NCBI GenBank assembly: GCA_036489775.1
Contig: DASXFC010000031.1
Location: forward strand, 1 to 64,000
Source: Bog-473 sp036489775
GTDB lineage: Bacteria; Actinomycetota; Acidimicrobiia; Acidimicrobiales; RAAP-2
Direction of reading: 5' to 3'
Length of the DNA stretch: 64,000 bases
Positions within the stretch are counted from its first letter, which is position 1. Each line of letters opens with the position of its first letter. Of the stretch, positions 34,333 to 41,804 are shown piece by piece. Below the pieces are notes generated by a model. It worked only from the letters and a program-made list of their open reading frames with translations. It was not told where the DNA came from and ran no database searches. The translations under genes were made by a program, and so were the position numbers.

Positions 34333-36966
34333 TTACGTGGTACCTGCTGGTGCGGGCTTGGCGGCGGTGACCGTGCATGAGGTGCTGCCCTGCTGGCAGG
34401 CCTGGAACATGCTTATGGTGAGCGTGGTGGACACGACGTAGGCCTGGATGTCGATGACTGTGAACAGGCCGCTTACTGGGGAGGTGGTCGTGAGTTGGAA
34501 GTGTGCCCCTGAGTTTGGGGACTGACTGGGGATCAAGGAATTGGACGCAATGGTGAGTGTCGAGCTTTTGTAGCCCGTCATTCCGAAGTCGGAATACGAG
34601 GCTTGGTCGCCTCCTGTAACAAGTTCGTTGGGTGACAGGTAGTTGATCACCCAGTGGTAGGTCAGCCCGGAGCCGTCGGGTTCGCAGGTGGCCGGGTCAG
34701 TAGTGTCGGTGGCGTTGAGGTTCGTGGGTCCCGAGCTGCTCGAGTTGGTAACTGTATTGGCGGTGCGGTCGGTGTAAGTGGTGATCAGGGTGTTCTGCGG
34801 GCCGCGGATGCGATAGATCTGGCGGTTGATAGGTGCCTGGTCCACTGCATCGACAGTCACGGCGACATTGCCGGTCGCTACACCGTTGACGGTGTAGGTG
34901 AAGGTGTCGGCAGCGGTGTCGGCTTCGTTCGGGTCCAGTGAATGGTTGCAGTAATCCAGGGTCGGCAGATAGCGGATGCTCTGGCCGTCAGCGGCGATGG
35001 TCACGGTGCCGTTGGCCGGTTGGGTAACCGCGGTGATCGACATGGGAGTGCTGCCCGCATCGTCGTTGGCCAACACGTCGAGCGTGGTGCCCGTGACCGC
35101 GGTGGTGTCGAGGTTCTTGTTCACGGTGAACGAGTCATCATGAACGGTGGGGGCGACGTAGGCGACGGTGATGACGAAGGACTGGGGCACCGTGCTGGCG
35201 GCTTGATAGGCGGGGTTGCCGGACTGGTCGGCGTTGATCACACAGGTTCCCGCCCCGGTGAAGGTCACGACCCCAGCGCTGATACTGCAGCCAGTGCTGC
35301 TGGCGCCCAGGCTGAAGGTGACAGCCAGCCCGGAGGTGGCGGAGGCGGTCGCGGCGTAAGAACCGCCAACGGTTGCTCCTGTCGGCGGTGCCGAGATCAG
35401 CGTGATGGTCTGAGTCAGTTGGATGACCTGAATGGACTGCAGCACTTGATTGGCGGCGGAGTACTGCGTGTTGCCGGGCTGGTCGGCGTCGATCACACAG
35501 GTGCCAGCACCGGTGAAGGTCACGACCCCAGCGCTGATACTGCAGCCAGTGCTGCTGGCGCCCAGGCTGAAGGTGACAGCCAGCCCGGAGGTGGCGGAGG
35601 CGATCGGGCTATAAGTGGCGTTGGCCACGCCAGGAGTGGGTGCGGTCGAACCGAACGACACGCTCTGGGTCAGCAAGACCACTTGGATGGACTGCTGCAC
35701 CTGAGTGGCCGCGCTGTACGTGTCATCGCCAACCTGGTCAGCGTCGATCAGGCACGTCCCCGAACTAGTGAAGGTGACCACACCAACGTTGCTCAACGTG
35801 CAGCCAGTGCTATCTCCGTCCAAGGTGATTGTCGGAGGCAGTGTCGAGGTGGCCGACGCGGTTGGCGTATAGGTCCCATTAACCGTGCCTGGTGCCGGAG
35901 CGGAGGAGGTGAACGACACCGTCTGCAATTTCTTGAACACTTGGACCGACTGGGTCACGCGGGTGGCGGGCAGGAAGTTGACGTTGCCTGCCTGATCGGC
36001 GTCGATCACGCAGGTCCCATTGCTCGTGAAGGTGATCACGCCCAATGCCGAGATCGAACATCCGATGCTGGTCGCATCCAACATCAAGGCGACCGACAAT
36101 CCCGACGTTGAGGACGCGGTCGGGGTGTAGGTCCCGCCGATGACCGATTGACCGGTTGGCGTCGAAGTGAACGAGACGCTCTGAGCGGTTTTGACGACCT
36201 GGATCATTTGCGTGACTCGGGGAGCGGCCAGATAGGTGGCATTCCCGGCCTGGTCCGCGTCAATGACACAAGTGCCTGTACCGACAAAGGTTACGAGACC
36301 AGAGGCCAACGAGCAGCCAGTGCTGGCTGGATCCAAGGACAAGGCCACTGTCAGCGTTGAGGACGCGGTCGCTGACGGCCGATACGTTGAGCCCGAATAT
36401 GACGGCGAGAGCGGGGTTGAGGTCAACGTGATCGTCTGGTTGGCCTTCACCACCGGCATCGACTGCTTCACCGGCGTCGCCGCACCGTAGGTGCCGTTCC
36501 CAGCCTGGTTCGCATCGATCACGCAGGTGCCCGCGGCAGTGAATGACACCAGTCCAGAGGTAATGGTGCAGCCGTGACTGGCTGAATCGAGGGAGAACGA
36601 GATGGGCAGACTTGAAGATGCTGTCGCTGCCGGACGGTAGGTGGTGCCGATAGTGGCCCGCGTGGGCGCGGTAGTCGTGAACTTCACCGTCTGGTCGCGT
36701 TTGAGTTGTCCACCGAGCAGTGAATACACGACACATAACAACGGATTAGTGAACGACTTTCCCGACGACGTCTGCAACGTCGTCCACCCCGAACCTAGGC
36801 AGTTCTCCAACGTCACAGCGTTACCGCCAAAGCCACCAACACCAGTGGCCTGAGCCGGGACAACCGAGACAACCGCCAAACTCCCTGCAGCCGCCAACAC
36901 CAGCAATGCCGCACCAGATCGCAGCAGCTGCCTACGAGGCATCACCCGCATACCGAACTCCTTCAT
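34333..36966 (-). CDS. exported surface protein with six Ig-like repeats
   Basis: 877-aa exported protein. Signal peptide RSGAALLVLAAAGSLAVVSV; then an N-terminal unit to ~90. Six ~85-residue beta-sandwich repeats (~93-605) follow, each with a Y-x-P-x-A-(T/S)-A-(T/S)-S strand, a GC pair position and GTCVIDADQAGN, giving two cysteines per repeat for an internal disulfide. A cadherin-like/Big_9 domain (VHDDSFTVNKN..., ~610-705) and a C-terminal ~170-residue region come last. No LPXTG or C-terminal anchor is seen. It is probably an adhesive or cell-surface structural protein. Repeats 5 and 6 are identical over 93 bp of DNA, so the array is recently expanded. GGAAGG supports the first ATG. Confidence 0.8.
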   Translation of the reverse strand: MKEFGMRVMPRRQLLRSGAALLVLAAAGSLAVVSVVPAQATGVGGFGGNAVTLENCLGSGWTTLQTSSGKSFTNPLLCVVYSLLGGQLKRDQTVKFTTTAPTRATIGTTYRPAATASSSLPISFSLDSASHGCTITSGLVSFTAAGTCVIDANQAGNGTYGAATPVKQSMPVVKANQTITLTSTPLSPSYSGSTYRPSATASSTLTVALSLDPASTGCSLASGLVTFVGTGTCVIDADQAGNATYLAAPRVTQMIQVVKTAQSVSFTSTPTGQSVIGGTYTPTASSTSGLSVALMLDATSIGCSISALGVITFTSNGTCVIDADQAGNVNFLPATRVTQSVQVFKKLQTVSFTSSAPAPGTVNGTYTPTASATSTLPPTITLDGDSTGCTLSNVGVVTFTSSGTCLIDADQVGDDTYSAATQVQQSIQVVLLTQSVSFGSTAPTPGVANATYSPIASATSGLAVTFSLGASSTGCSISAGVVTFTGAGTCVIDADQPGNTQYSAANQVLQSIQVIQLTQTITLISAPPTGATVGGSYAATASATSGLAVTFSLGASSTGCSISAGVVTFTGAGTCVINADQSGNPAYQAASTVPQSFVITVAYVAPTVHDDSFTVNKNLDTTAVTGTTLDVLANDDAGSTPMSITAVTQPANGTVTIAADGQSIRYLPTLDYCNHSLDPNEADTAADTFTYTVNGVATGNVAVTVDAVDQAPINRQIYRIRGPQNTLITTYTDRTANTVTNSSSSGPTNLNATDTTDPATCEPDGSGLTYHWVINYLSPNELVTGGDQASYSDFGMTGYKSSTLTIASNSLIPSQSPNSGAHFQLTTTSPVSGLFTVIDIQAYVVSTTLTISMFQACQQGSTSCTVTAAKPAPAGTT
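35255..35347. repeat. 93-bp perfect intragenic repeat, copy 1
   Basis: Identical to 35510-35602, offset 255 bp, which is 85 codons or exactly one Ig-like unit. This implies recent duplication or gene conversion within the surface-protein array. Confidence 0.9.
35510..35602. repeat. 93-bp perfect intragenic repeat, copy 2
   Basis: Second copy of the repeat at 35255-35347. Other units of the array are only similar, not identical. Confidence 0.9.
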
Positions 36967-37281
36967 CGCGCCTTCCGGCCCCTGAAAGATCGGGCGACAG
37001 GTCCAATGAAGACCTCACCTGCGAGTGATCGCACGGTGGCGGTAAGTGTAGGTGCGAATCAACCCTCATGCGTACTTTGCCGGGCCGAAGACGAACAAGC
37101 GGCGACCGGAAGATCCGGGGTGAAAATGACACCAGCGACCTGTCGCCGCCAAGTTCGTCCAGCCCATGGACATGCGGTTATCCAACCAATCAATATTCGG
37201 ATAGCTCGCGGTTTCATCACCCACACGGGGCCATCGCTAAATGGCAGGTCTGAAATCACTGTCTGACCAGGCACTACTGAG
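36967..37281. other. gene-free 315 bp between surface-protein gene and tRNA-Val
   Basis: Upstream region of the minus-strand surface-protein gene. I see no ORF with family features, no riboswitch I can name and no clear promoter. It may hold the right junction of the accessory block. Confidence 0.4.
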
Positions 37282-37355
37282 TGGGCGCTGAGGGACTCGA
37301 ACCCCCGACCTGCTGGTTGTAAGCCAGCTGCTCTAACCAACTGAGCTAAGCGCCC
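37282..37355 (-). tRNA. tRNA-Val (anticodon UAC)
   Basis: A full cloverleaf reads on the minus strand. The acceptor is GGGCGCT/AGCGCCC with discriminator A, and the D-arm contains TAGCTCAGTTGGTTAGA. The anticodon stem is GCTGG/CCAGC around the loop CTTACAA (U33 present, anticodon TAC). The T-arm is GGGGGTTCGAGTCCCTC. CCA is not encoded. It decodes GUA. It stands at the edge of the accessory block, a typical integration position, but no duplicated tRNA end was seen on the far side. Confidence 0.95.
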
Positions 37356-37452
37356 GGACACAACTCACCCCTTGAAAGCTCCAAAAAGGCGAGGGACCAA
37401 GGTTACTCAGTCGCTCTCGGATCGATTTACGACCTGACGTGCGCGCGAAAGC

Positions 37453-38478
37453 TCAGCCCTTACCCTGGAAGTCGACCGCCCCCTGTGGCACCGGGACCGA
37501 CTGAGGCAGCCCGAGGTTCGAATAGGCCACGTTGGACTCCGTGGTGGTGGTCTGCGGGCTGCACTGGACCTGCACCCCGGCCGCATCCTTGTTCTTGTCC
37601 AGCACCGAAGTCGAGAGCTTGCCCGCCCCGTAGACGTTGATGCGCTTGACTGCCCCATTGGCTCCGGGGAGCTCGTATACGCAGACCTTCATGGTCTGCG
37701 ACGAACTGAAGCTCATCTGCTGCACCACATCGTTGGGGTCGATCGACATCTCGAACGAGGCCAAGGTTCCAGCGGCCAAGTTGCCAAGGGTGCTGGCCGA
37801 AATGGCCTCTGGGTGTATGGCCTCGAGGCGGGTAATGGTGACACCGTTGACGGACGATGTCCCCACCGCTTCGAAGTCGGCGTCGGGTGACAGTGCCCCG
37901 TAGAGCGTGCGCGGGTCGGGAAACTGCATCGAGTCGGCGTTGTCATTCGAAGTGTCGTGCATCCATTCCAGGACGTCATTCGGCCCCGGCGTGTAGATGT
38001 AGAAGGCGCCGTCGACCAGCCGATCGTCGGTGGTGAAAACCTTGTCCGACCCCACAGGCTCGGGGTACACCGTGATCTTCTCGTCGATGTTGGCGCCGTC
38101 GAACGTCACTGCCACTTCATTGTCGGACTGCGCCGAGCCATTCTGCAGCGTGCGTTCGCTCACCTGAGCCGTCCCACTCGACCCGCTGGCCGCCGCTGAG
38201 CTCGCGGCGATGGCGTGCACCTTGGCTGCCGTGAGGATCATGTGACTCGGCGTGACCACGCCCGGCGAAGCTGGGTCCCCGGTGCCCCGGGTCACGACGA
38301 CACCGACGGCCGCCACCGTGACCACGCCCGCCGCCACAGCGACGACCGGCGCCAGGTGTCGCCGACGGCTGTGCTCACTGAAGGACACGGCGACGCCACG
38401 GGTCATCGCCTCGTCGGCCGACACGGTCGTCGGCCCGTCGATCAGGTCGCGGATCTGAGTAGCAAGGTCAACTGGCAT
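37453..38478 (-). CDS. membrane-anchored anti-sigma-like protein
   Basis: 341-aa single-pass membrane protein. A cytoplasmic N-terminus of ~42 residues (TQIRDLIDGPTTVSADEAMT) precedes the transmembrane segment (LAPVVAVAAGVVTVAAVGVV). A ~275-residue extracytoplasmic domain rich in beta structure follows, with two cysteines. Its ATG overlaps the end of the sigma-factor gene by 11 bases, so the two are translationally coupled. This is the standard sigma / anti-sigma arrangement. The N-terminal segment is too short for a zinc anti-sigma HCC motif and none is present. The outer domain may be a lipoprotein-like or substrate-sensing fold. Function is inferred mainly from context. Confidence 0.72.
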   Translation of the reverse strand: MPVDLATQIRDLIDGPTTVSADEAMTRGVAVSFSEHSRRRHLAPVVAVAAGVVTVAAVGVVVTRGTGDPASPGVVTPSHMILTAAKVHAIAASSAAASGSSGTAQVSERTLQNGSAQSDNEVAVTFDGANIDEKITVYPEPVGSDKVFTTDDRLVDGAFYIYTPGPNDVLEWMHDTSNDNADSMQFPDPRTLYGALSPDADFEAVGTSSVNGVTITRLEAIHPEAISASTLGNLAAGTLASFEMSIDPNDVVQQMSFSSSQTMKVCVYELPGANGAVKRINVYGAGKLSTSVLDKNKDAAGVQVQCSPQTTTTESNVAYSNLGLPQSVPVPQGAVDFQGKG

Positions 38479-38965
38479 CAGGCACTCCTAGGGATTTACG
38501 GAGACGGCGCAGGCCGCGCTCGAGATGATTCTGGACTGTGGTGGGCTTGACCCCGGTGAACTCGGCCACTTCGGTGGCCCGCCACCCGAACCCGTGCACC
38601 AACACGACGGCGACGCGCTGGGATTGGGGTAGCCGGCGCAACGCGTCAGGCAGACCGGGCTCGATGGAGGGTTCGGCGTGTTCGGCCTGCGTGAAGACGG
38701 CCGGTTGGCGTCGCTTTCTTGTCCGGCTCTGAGCTACCCGGTAGAGGTAGCCCGGCGCGTTCGCCATTACCTTGACTCGCTCCCAGTGCTCCCAGGCGTA
38801 GGCCAGGGCTTCAGCGGTGGCGTCCCGCCCCTCCTCCGGGCCGTAGTGGGCCACCAGCGCATGGCGCAGATGTGGTTCGTGCCGGGCCACGAAGGCCTCG
38901 AACTCGGCCACGGCCGATCGGCGCGCGCCTGTGTCGTTGTCCAGCACCGCGAATCGTCCGATCAT
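38468..38965 (-). CDS. ECF/SigE-like RNA polymerase sigma factor
   Basis: 165-aa sigma-70-family protein. Residues ~18-80 form a shortened region 2 (FEAFVARHEPHLRHALVAHY, then DATAEALAYAWEHWERV). Residues ~100-160 form region 4 with the HTH WRATEVAEFTGVKPTTVQNH preceded by LRRLPQSQRVAVVLVHGFG. It directs transcription of a small regulon, probably including itself. The downstream coupled membrane gene is its likely anti-sigma. GGAGG lies upstream of the ATG. No autoregulated -35/-10 pair could be assigned. Confidence 0.87.
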   Translation of the reverse strand: MIGRFAVLDNDTGARRSAVAEFEAFVARHEPHLRHALVAHYGPEEGRDATAEALAYAWEHWERVKVMANAPGYLYRVAQSRTRKRRQPAVFTQAEHAEPSIEPGLPDALRRLPQSQRVAVVLVHGFGWRATEVAEFTGVKPTTVQNHLERGLRRLRKSLGVPDAS

Positions 38966-39016
38966 CTTTTGGCCTCCACCCTTTCAAACCGGTGAGGGCG
39001 GCTTCACCACCACCAT

Positions 39017-39061
39017 CAATTCGGCGGTGGACAATTCGACGGCGGACAATTCGGCGGTGGA
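39017..39061. repeat. three tandem 15-bp repeats
   Basis: CAATTCGGCGGTGGA occurs three times head to tail (39017-39031, 39032-39046, 39047-39061); the middle copy differs at two positions. It lies between the sigma-factor start and the end of the SCO6745-like gene. It could be a protein-binding array or simple slippage. Confidence 0.85.
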
Positions 39062-39069
39062 AGGTCAGG

Positions 39070-39918
39070 TCAGCGCATCAGGTGCTCGGAGAAGACCTTG
39101 CTCCACGGCCGGGTCAGCGTGCGCAGCTCGGCGCAGGCCTCCTCGCCGAGGGCGGCATAGGGTGCGATAGCCAGCTCGTCGGTTTGCTCCTCGATCTCCT
39201 GGCGCTGGGCCGCGCCCCACTCGGTGAAGCTCAGGTCATCACTGGCGGTCAACCAACCCCGAGCCCGCATGGACTCGACGGCAGCCGCCCAGTTCTCCTT
39301 GGGCCAGGCCCGCGAGCCGCGTAAGAGGTGGGCCGGGATGTCCCCCGACGCCGCGTGCGAGATCAACGCCTCAATGCCCGAGAGCCCGTGCGTCACCAGC
39401 AGTGCGATGTGCCCGTCACCCCGGTACTCGCGCAGGATGGATTGGGCATGCCACAGCACCAGGTGCGGCGCCTCGGGCCACGCCAGCTCAGCGTGAGCCG
39501 CCGCCAGCGGCCGCCCGTCCACATGCTGGGTCGCCACCTCGGCCGCGGCGCGGGCCAGGTCGGCGGCCCGCTGCATCTCGTCGGACCCCACGACGTCGTC
39601 ACCCAGCAGTCGGCGGAACACCGCATCCACGGCATCGAAGCGGGCCGCCACCAGTTCCCCGGGCGTGGTGATTCCCCACGCCGCCGGGAGGGCGTGGTGC
39701 ACCAGCTCGGGGTTGAAGTTGAAGAAGGTGGCGATGACCACCTCGGCCGAGACGGCGCCCATCGGGGCTGCCCGTGAGGCGAAGTAGCCGTCCCGGTCCA
39801 CGATGCCGAGCTCGGCGTAGGCCGCCGCGGCTTCCGGTGCGAAGTAGATGATCCCGTGCAACGGTTCGACCGTGCGCCAGGTCTTGCGGGCTAGCAGCGC
39901 CGCCTCGCTCGTGGTCAT
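39070..39918 (-). CDS. SCO6745-family protein
   Basis: 282-aa cytosolic protein resembling the actinobacterial SCO6745 family. It is mostly helical, beginning with an aligned LLARKTWRTVEPLHGIIYFA, then VVIATFFNFNPELVHHALPA and HLVLWHAQSILREYRGDGHI, and near the C-terminus a winged-helix-like RGWLTASDDLSFTEWG. The biochemical function is not known to me. Its ATG overlaps the stop of the inositol-monophosphatase-like gene (ATGA), so the two proteins are made together. Confidence 0.75.
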   Translation of the reverse strand: MTTSEAALLARKTWRTVEPLHGIIYFAPEAAAAYAELGIVDRDGYFASRAAPMGAVSAEVVIATFFNFNPELVHHALPAAWGITTPGELVAARFDAVDAVFRRLLGDDVVGSDEMQRAADLARAAAEVATQHVDGRPLAAAHAELAWPEAPHLVLWHAQSILREYRGDGHIALLVTHGLSGIEALISHAASGDIPAHLLRGSRAWPKENWAAAVESMRARGWLTASDDLSFTEWGAAQRQEIEEQTDELAIAPYAALGEEACAELRTLTRPWSKVFSEHLMR

Positions 39919-40655
39919 AGTGCAGCCTCCTTCAGGAGCTGTTCGGCCAGCACTCTGCTGGCCGCGACGATGGGGCGACGAGGCGTGGCGTCGCGGACCC
40001 CCAAGTCCGCTCCGTCCCGCTCAACCGTGACGGCGCCGGCCTCGTCACAGATCAACATCCCGGCCAGATAGTCCCAGTTATAGAGGGTGTGCCGGCTCAC
40101 CACCATGTAGGCATCGAGGCTGCCGTCGGCCACCGCGCAGAACTCCAGTGCGGCCGCCCCCAGGGCGCGGAACTGGGCCCAGCCCGGATTGAGCCCCGGG
40201 TAGCCCGAGATCGACACCACCGCTGAGGACAGTGCGGTGCAGCCCGACGGCGAGATGCGTTGGCCGTCGCGCTCGGCGCCCCCGCCCCGGACGGCGCGGT
40301 AGCGGACACCGCTGGCCTGGTTGACCACCAGACCGACCAGCGGACCCTCGACGTCGAGCACGCAGATGCTGGTGTTGTAAAAGGGCAGGCCCCGGTGGGC
40401 GTTGGTCGAGCCGTCGATGGGATCCATGACGGCGAGCAGGCCGCTGGCGCCGTCACCGGTCAGTCCGGATTCCTCGGAGAGCACGGCCAGGCCGGCGCCG
40501 TGCAGGATGGGCAGGGCGGCCCCGTCAGCCGCCAGGTCGAGCTTGTACTGGCCGGGCTTCAGTCCCGAGAGTCCCCAATCGTCGAGCTGGTCGAGGGCGT
40601 GGCGGATGGCCTCGGCCGCGTCCTCGAGCACGGCGAGCACTTGGGTCTCGTTCAC
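39915..40655 (-). CDS. inositol monophosphatase family protein
   Basis: 246-aa Mg2+-dependent, Li+-sensitive-type sugar/inositol phosphatase. Metal sites: SEES (E61-E62), MDPIDGSTN (78-85) and NWDYLAG near the C-terminus, all intact. Members act on inositol-1-phosphate, histidinol phosphate, fructose-1,6-bisphosphate or PAP; specificity cannot be read. With an inositol-phosphate synthase 16 kb away, inositol phosphate is plausible. The GTG start is chosen for its leaderless TANNNT box; the extension to 40787 overlaps the divergent gene. It is coupled to the SCO6745-like gene. Confidence 0.87.
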   Translation of the reverse strand: MNETQVLAVLEDAAEAIRHALDQLDDWGLSGLKPGQYKLDLAADGAALPILHGAGLAVLSEESGLTGDGASGLLAVMDPIDGSTNAHRGLPFYNTSICVLDVEGPLVGLVVNQASGVRYRAVRGGGAERDGQRISPSGCTALSSAVVSISGYPGLNPGWAQFRALGAAALEFCAVADGSLDAYMVVSRHTLYNWDYLAGMLICDEAGAVTVERDGADLGVRDATPRRPIVAASRVLAEQLLKEAAL

Positions 40656-40662
40656 CAGCCAG

Positions 40663-40668
40663 AACGTA
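40663..40668 (-). promoter_or_regulatory. leaderless -10 box (TACGTT) for IMPase-like gene
   Basis: TACGTT on the minus strand, seven bases before GTG 40655. Confidence 0.45.
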
Positions 40669-40700
40669 GCGGGCGGCGAAGTCGTTAGGCTGGCTCCCCA

Positions 40701-41258
40701 GTGGCTGCCATCGATGTCGCCGGCTATGTGGCGGACCTCAAAGATCATTCGGTCGATCACGGATTCCACGTGCACGACGAACGACACTTCGTCGAGACCT
40801 ACTCATTGCGCCAGGTCTGGGAGGTCGATCTGCACCCCGAAGAGGGTTGCGGCGGCCCGCTCGATCTGCACCTCGCACTCGATGTCGACCCCCGCGTCCT
40901 CCTCTCCTTCGAGGACGCCGTCGTCCTGCTGGCCGAGGACGAGGATCCACCGGACGAGTTCCACTTCCCGCTCACCTTCACCTGGGCTCTGCCCCCACTG
41001 CCCAGCGGGCCCGACCTGCTCCGGCTGGCCATCGACCTGGCCGGAGTCGGTGGGATCGAGCTGCCCCTCGAGGTATCGGCCATCGACTCCTTCGCCAATG
41101 CCACCGACGGTTCCGAGCGCCGCCTGAGCATCGTGGCCCGCCACCCGGTCTCCCTGGCCCGGGTCCTGGGCGGCGAGGAACTCCTGTGCGACGTCTTCGA
41201 CCGCGCCCTCGCCGTCAGCCGCTTCCTCCTCGAATCCGCCGACAACTGGCTGAACTGA
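40701..41258 (+). CDS. conserved hypothetical protein, 185 aa
   Basis: I do not recognise a named family. It is an acidic soluble protein with alternating strands: GFHVHDERHFVETYSLRQVW, LDLHLALDVDPRVLLSFED, FHFPLTFTWALPPL, then a C-terminal helix (DVFDRALAVSRFLLESADNW). No membrane segment or catalytic motif is evident. It is divergent from the IMPase-like gene (45-base gap) and followed one base later by a lipoprotein gene, so the two probably form an operon. TAGGCT at 40686-40691 is a possible -10. The GTG start is the only one before the conserved part. Confidence 0.65.
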   Translation: MAAIDVAGYVADLKDHSVDHGFHVHDERHFVETYSLRQVWEVDLHPEEGCGGPLDLHLALDVDPRVLLSFEDAVVLLAEDEDPPDEFHFPLTFTWALPPLPSGPDLLRLAIDLAGVGGIELPLEVSAIDSFANATDGSERRLSIVARHPVSLARVLGGEELLCDVFDRALAVSRFLLESADNWLN

Positions 41259-41259
41259 G

Positions 41260-41754
41260 GTGGGCCGGCCGCATCCCGGTCGCCGCACCAAGGTCCTGGC
41301 TGGTGCGGCCCTGGTTGCGCTGGTCCCCGTGCTGAGCGCCTGTTCGGGTTCCAGCGGGCAGGTGCTGGCTCAGGAAGCTTGCGTCCACGTCCACCGCTCC
41401 ATCAGCGACTGGCGCTCCGCCGAAGTCTCGGGCACGCCGGCGCAGACGGTCTCCACCCTCCAGCGCGAAGCCGACGAGCAACTGCGCGACGCCCTACCCC
41501 TGGCCGCCGACGCCAACTCGGACGATGGCTCGTGGAATGCCCTCATGACGGCCATCTCCGAGAGCGCCACCGTCGATGAGAACCACCTCATCCCCTCACT
41601 CGACGCCCAGTGCTCGGTGGCCGATGCCAACGAGAACGTGAACCCCGACAACCCGCAGACCCCGTCGGGCTCAGACAATGGCACCAACACCAGCGGGAGC
41701 AGCTCGAACTCGTCGACCACCATCGACACCGCCAACGTCAACCCGCATGATTAA
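41260..41754 (+). CDS. predicted lipoprotein, 164 aa
   Basis: Signal peptide VLAGAALVALVPVLSACSG with a lipobox (LSAC), so the Cys near residue 28 should be lipidated. The mature part (~90 residues) is helical with two cysteines (EACVHVHRS; DAQCSVADA). The last ~40 residues are a Ser/Thr/Asn/Pro low-complexity tail. Family unknown. The GTG start lies one base after the previous stop, indicating co-transcription. It converges on the acyltransferase gene 50 bases away. Confidence 0.75.
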   Translation: MGRPHPGRRTKVLAGAALVALVPVLSACSGSSGQVLAQEACVHVHRSISDWRSAEVSGTPAQTVSTLQREADEQLRDALPLAADANSDDGSWNALMTAISESATVDENHLIPSLDAQCSVADANENVNPDNPQTPSGSDNGTNTSGSSSNSSTTIDTANVNPHD

Positions 41755-41804
41755 CTGGACCAGGACCAGACGGACCGACGCCGACCCGCCATCGCGCCAG
41801 GTGG

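Noticed and set aside
36967..37281. Riboswitch (c-di-GMP or c-di-AMP) upstream of the surface-protein gene
   Set aside because: I looked for GEMM and ydaO core motifs on the minus strand and did not find a convincing set.
39017..39061. Possible CRISPR-like array
   Set aside because: Only three 15-bp units with no spacers; no cas genes anywhere in the window.
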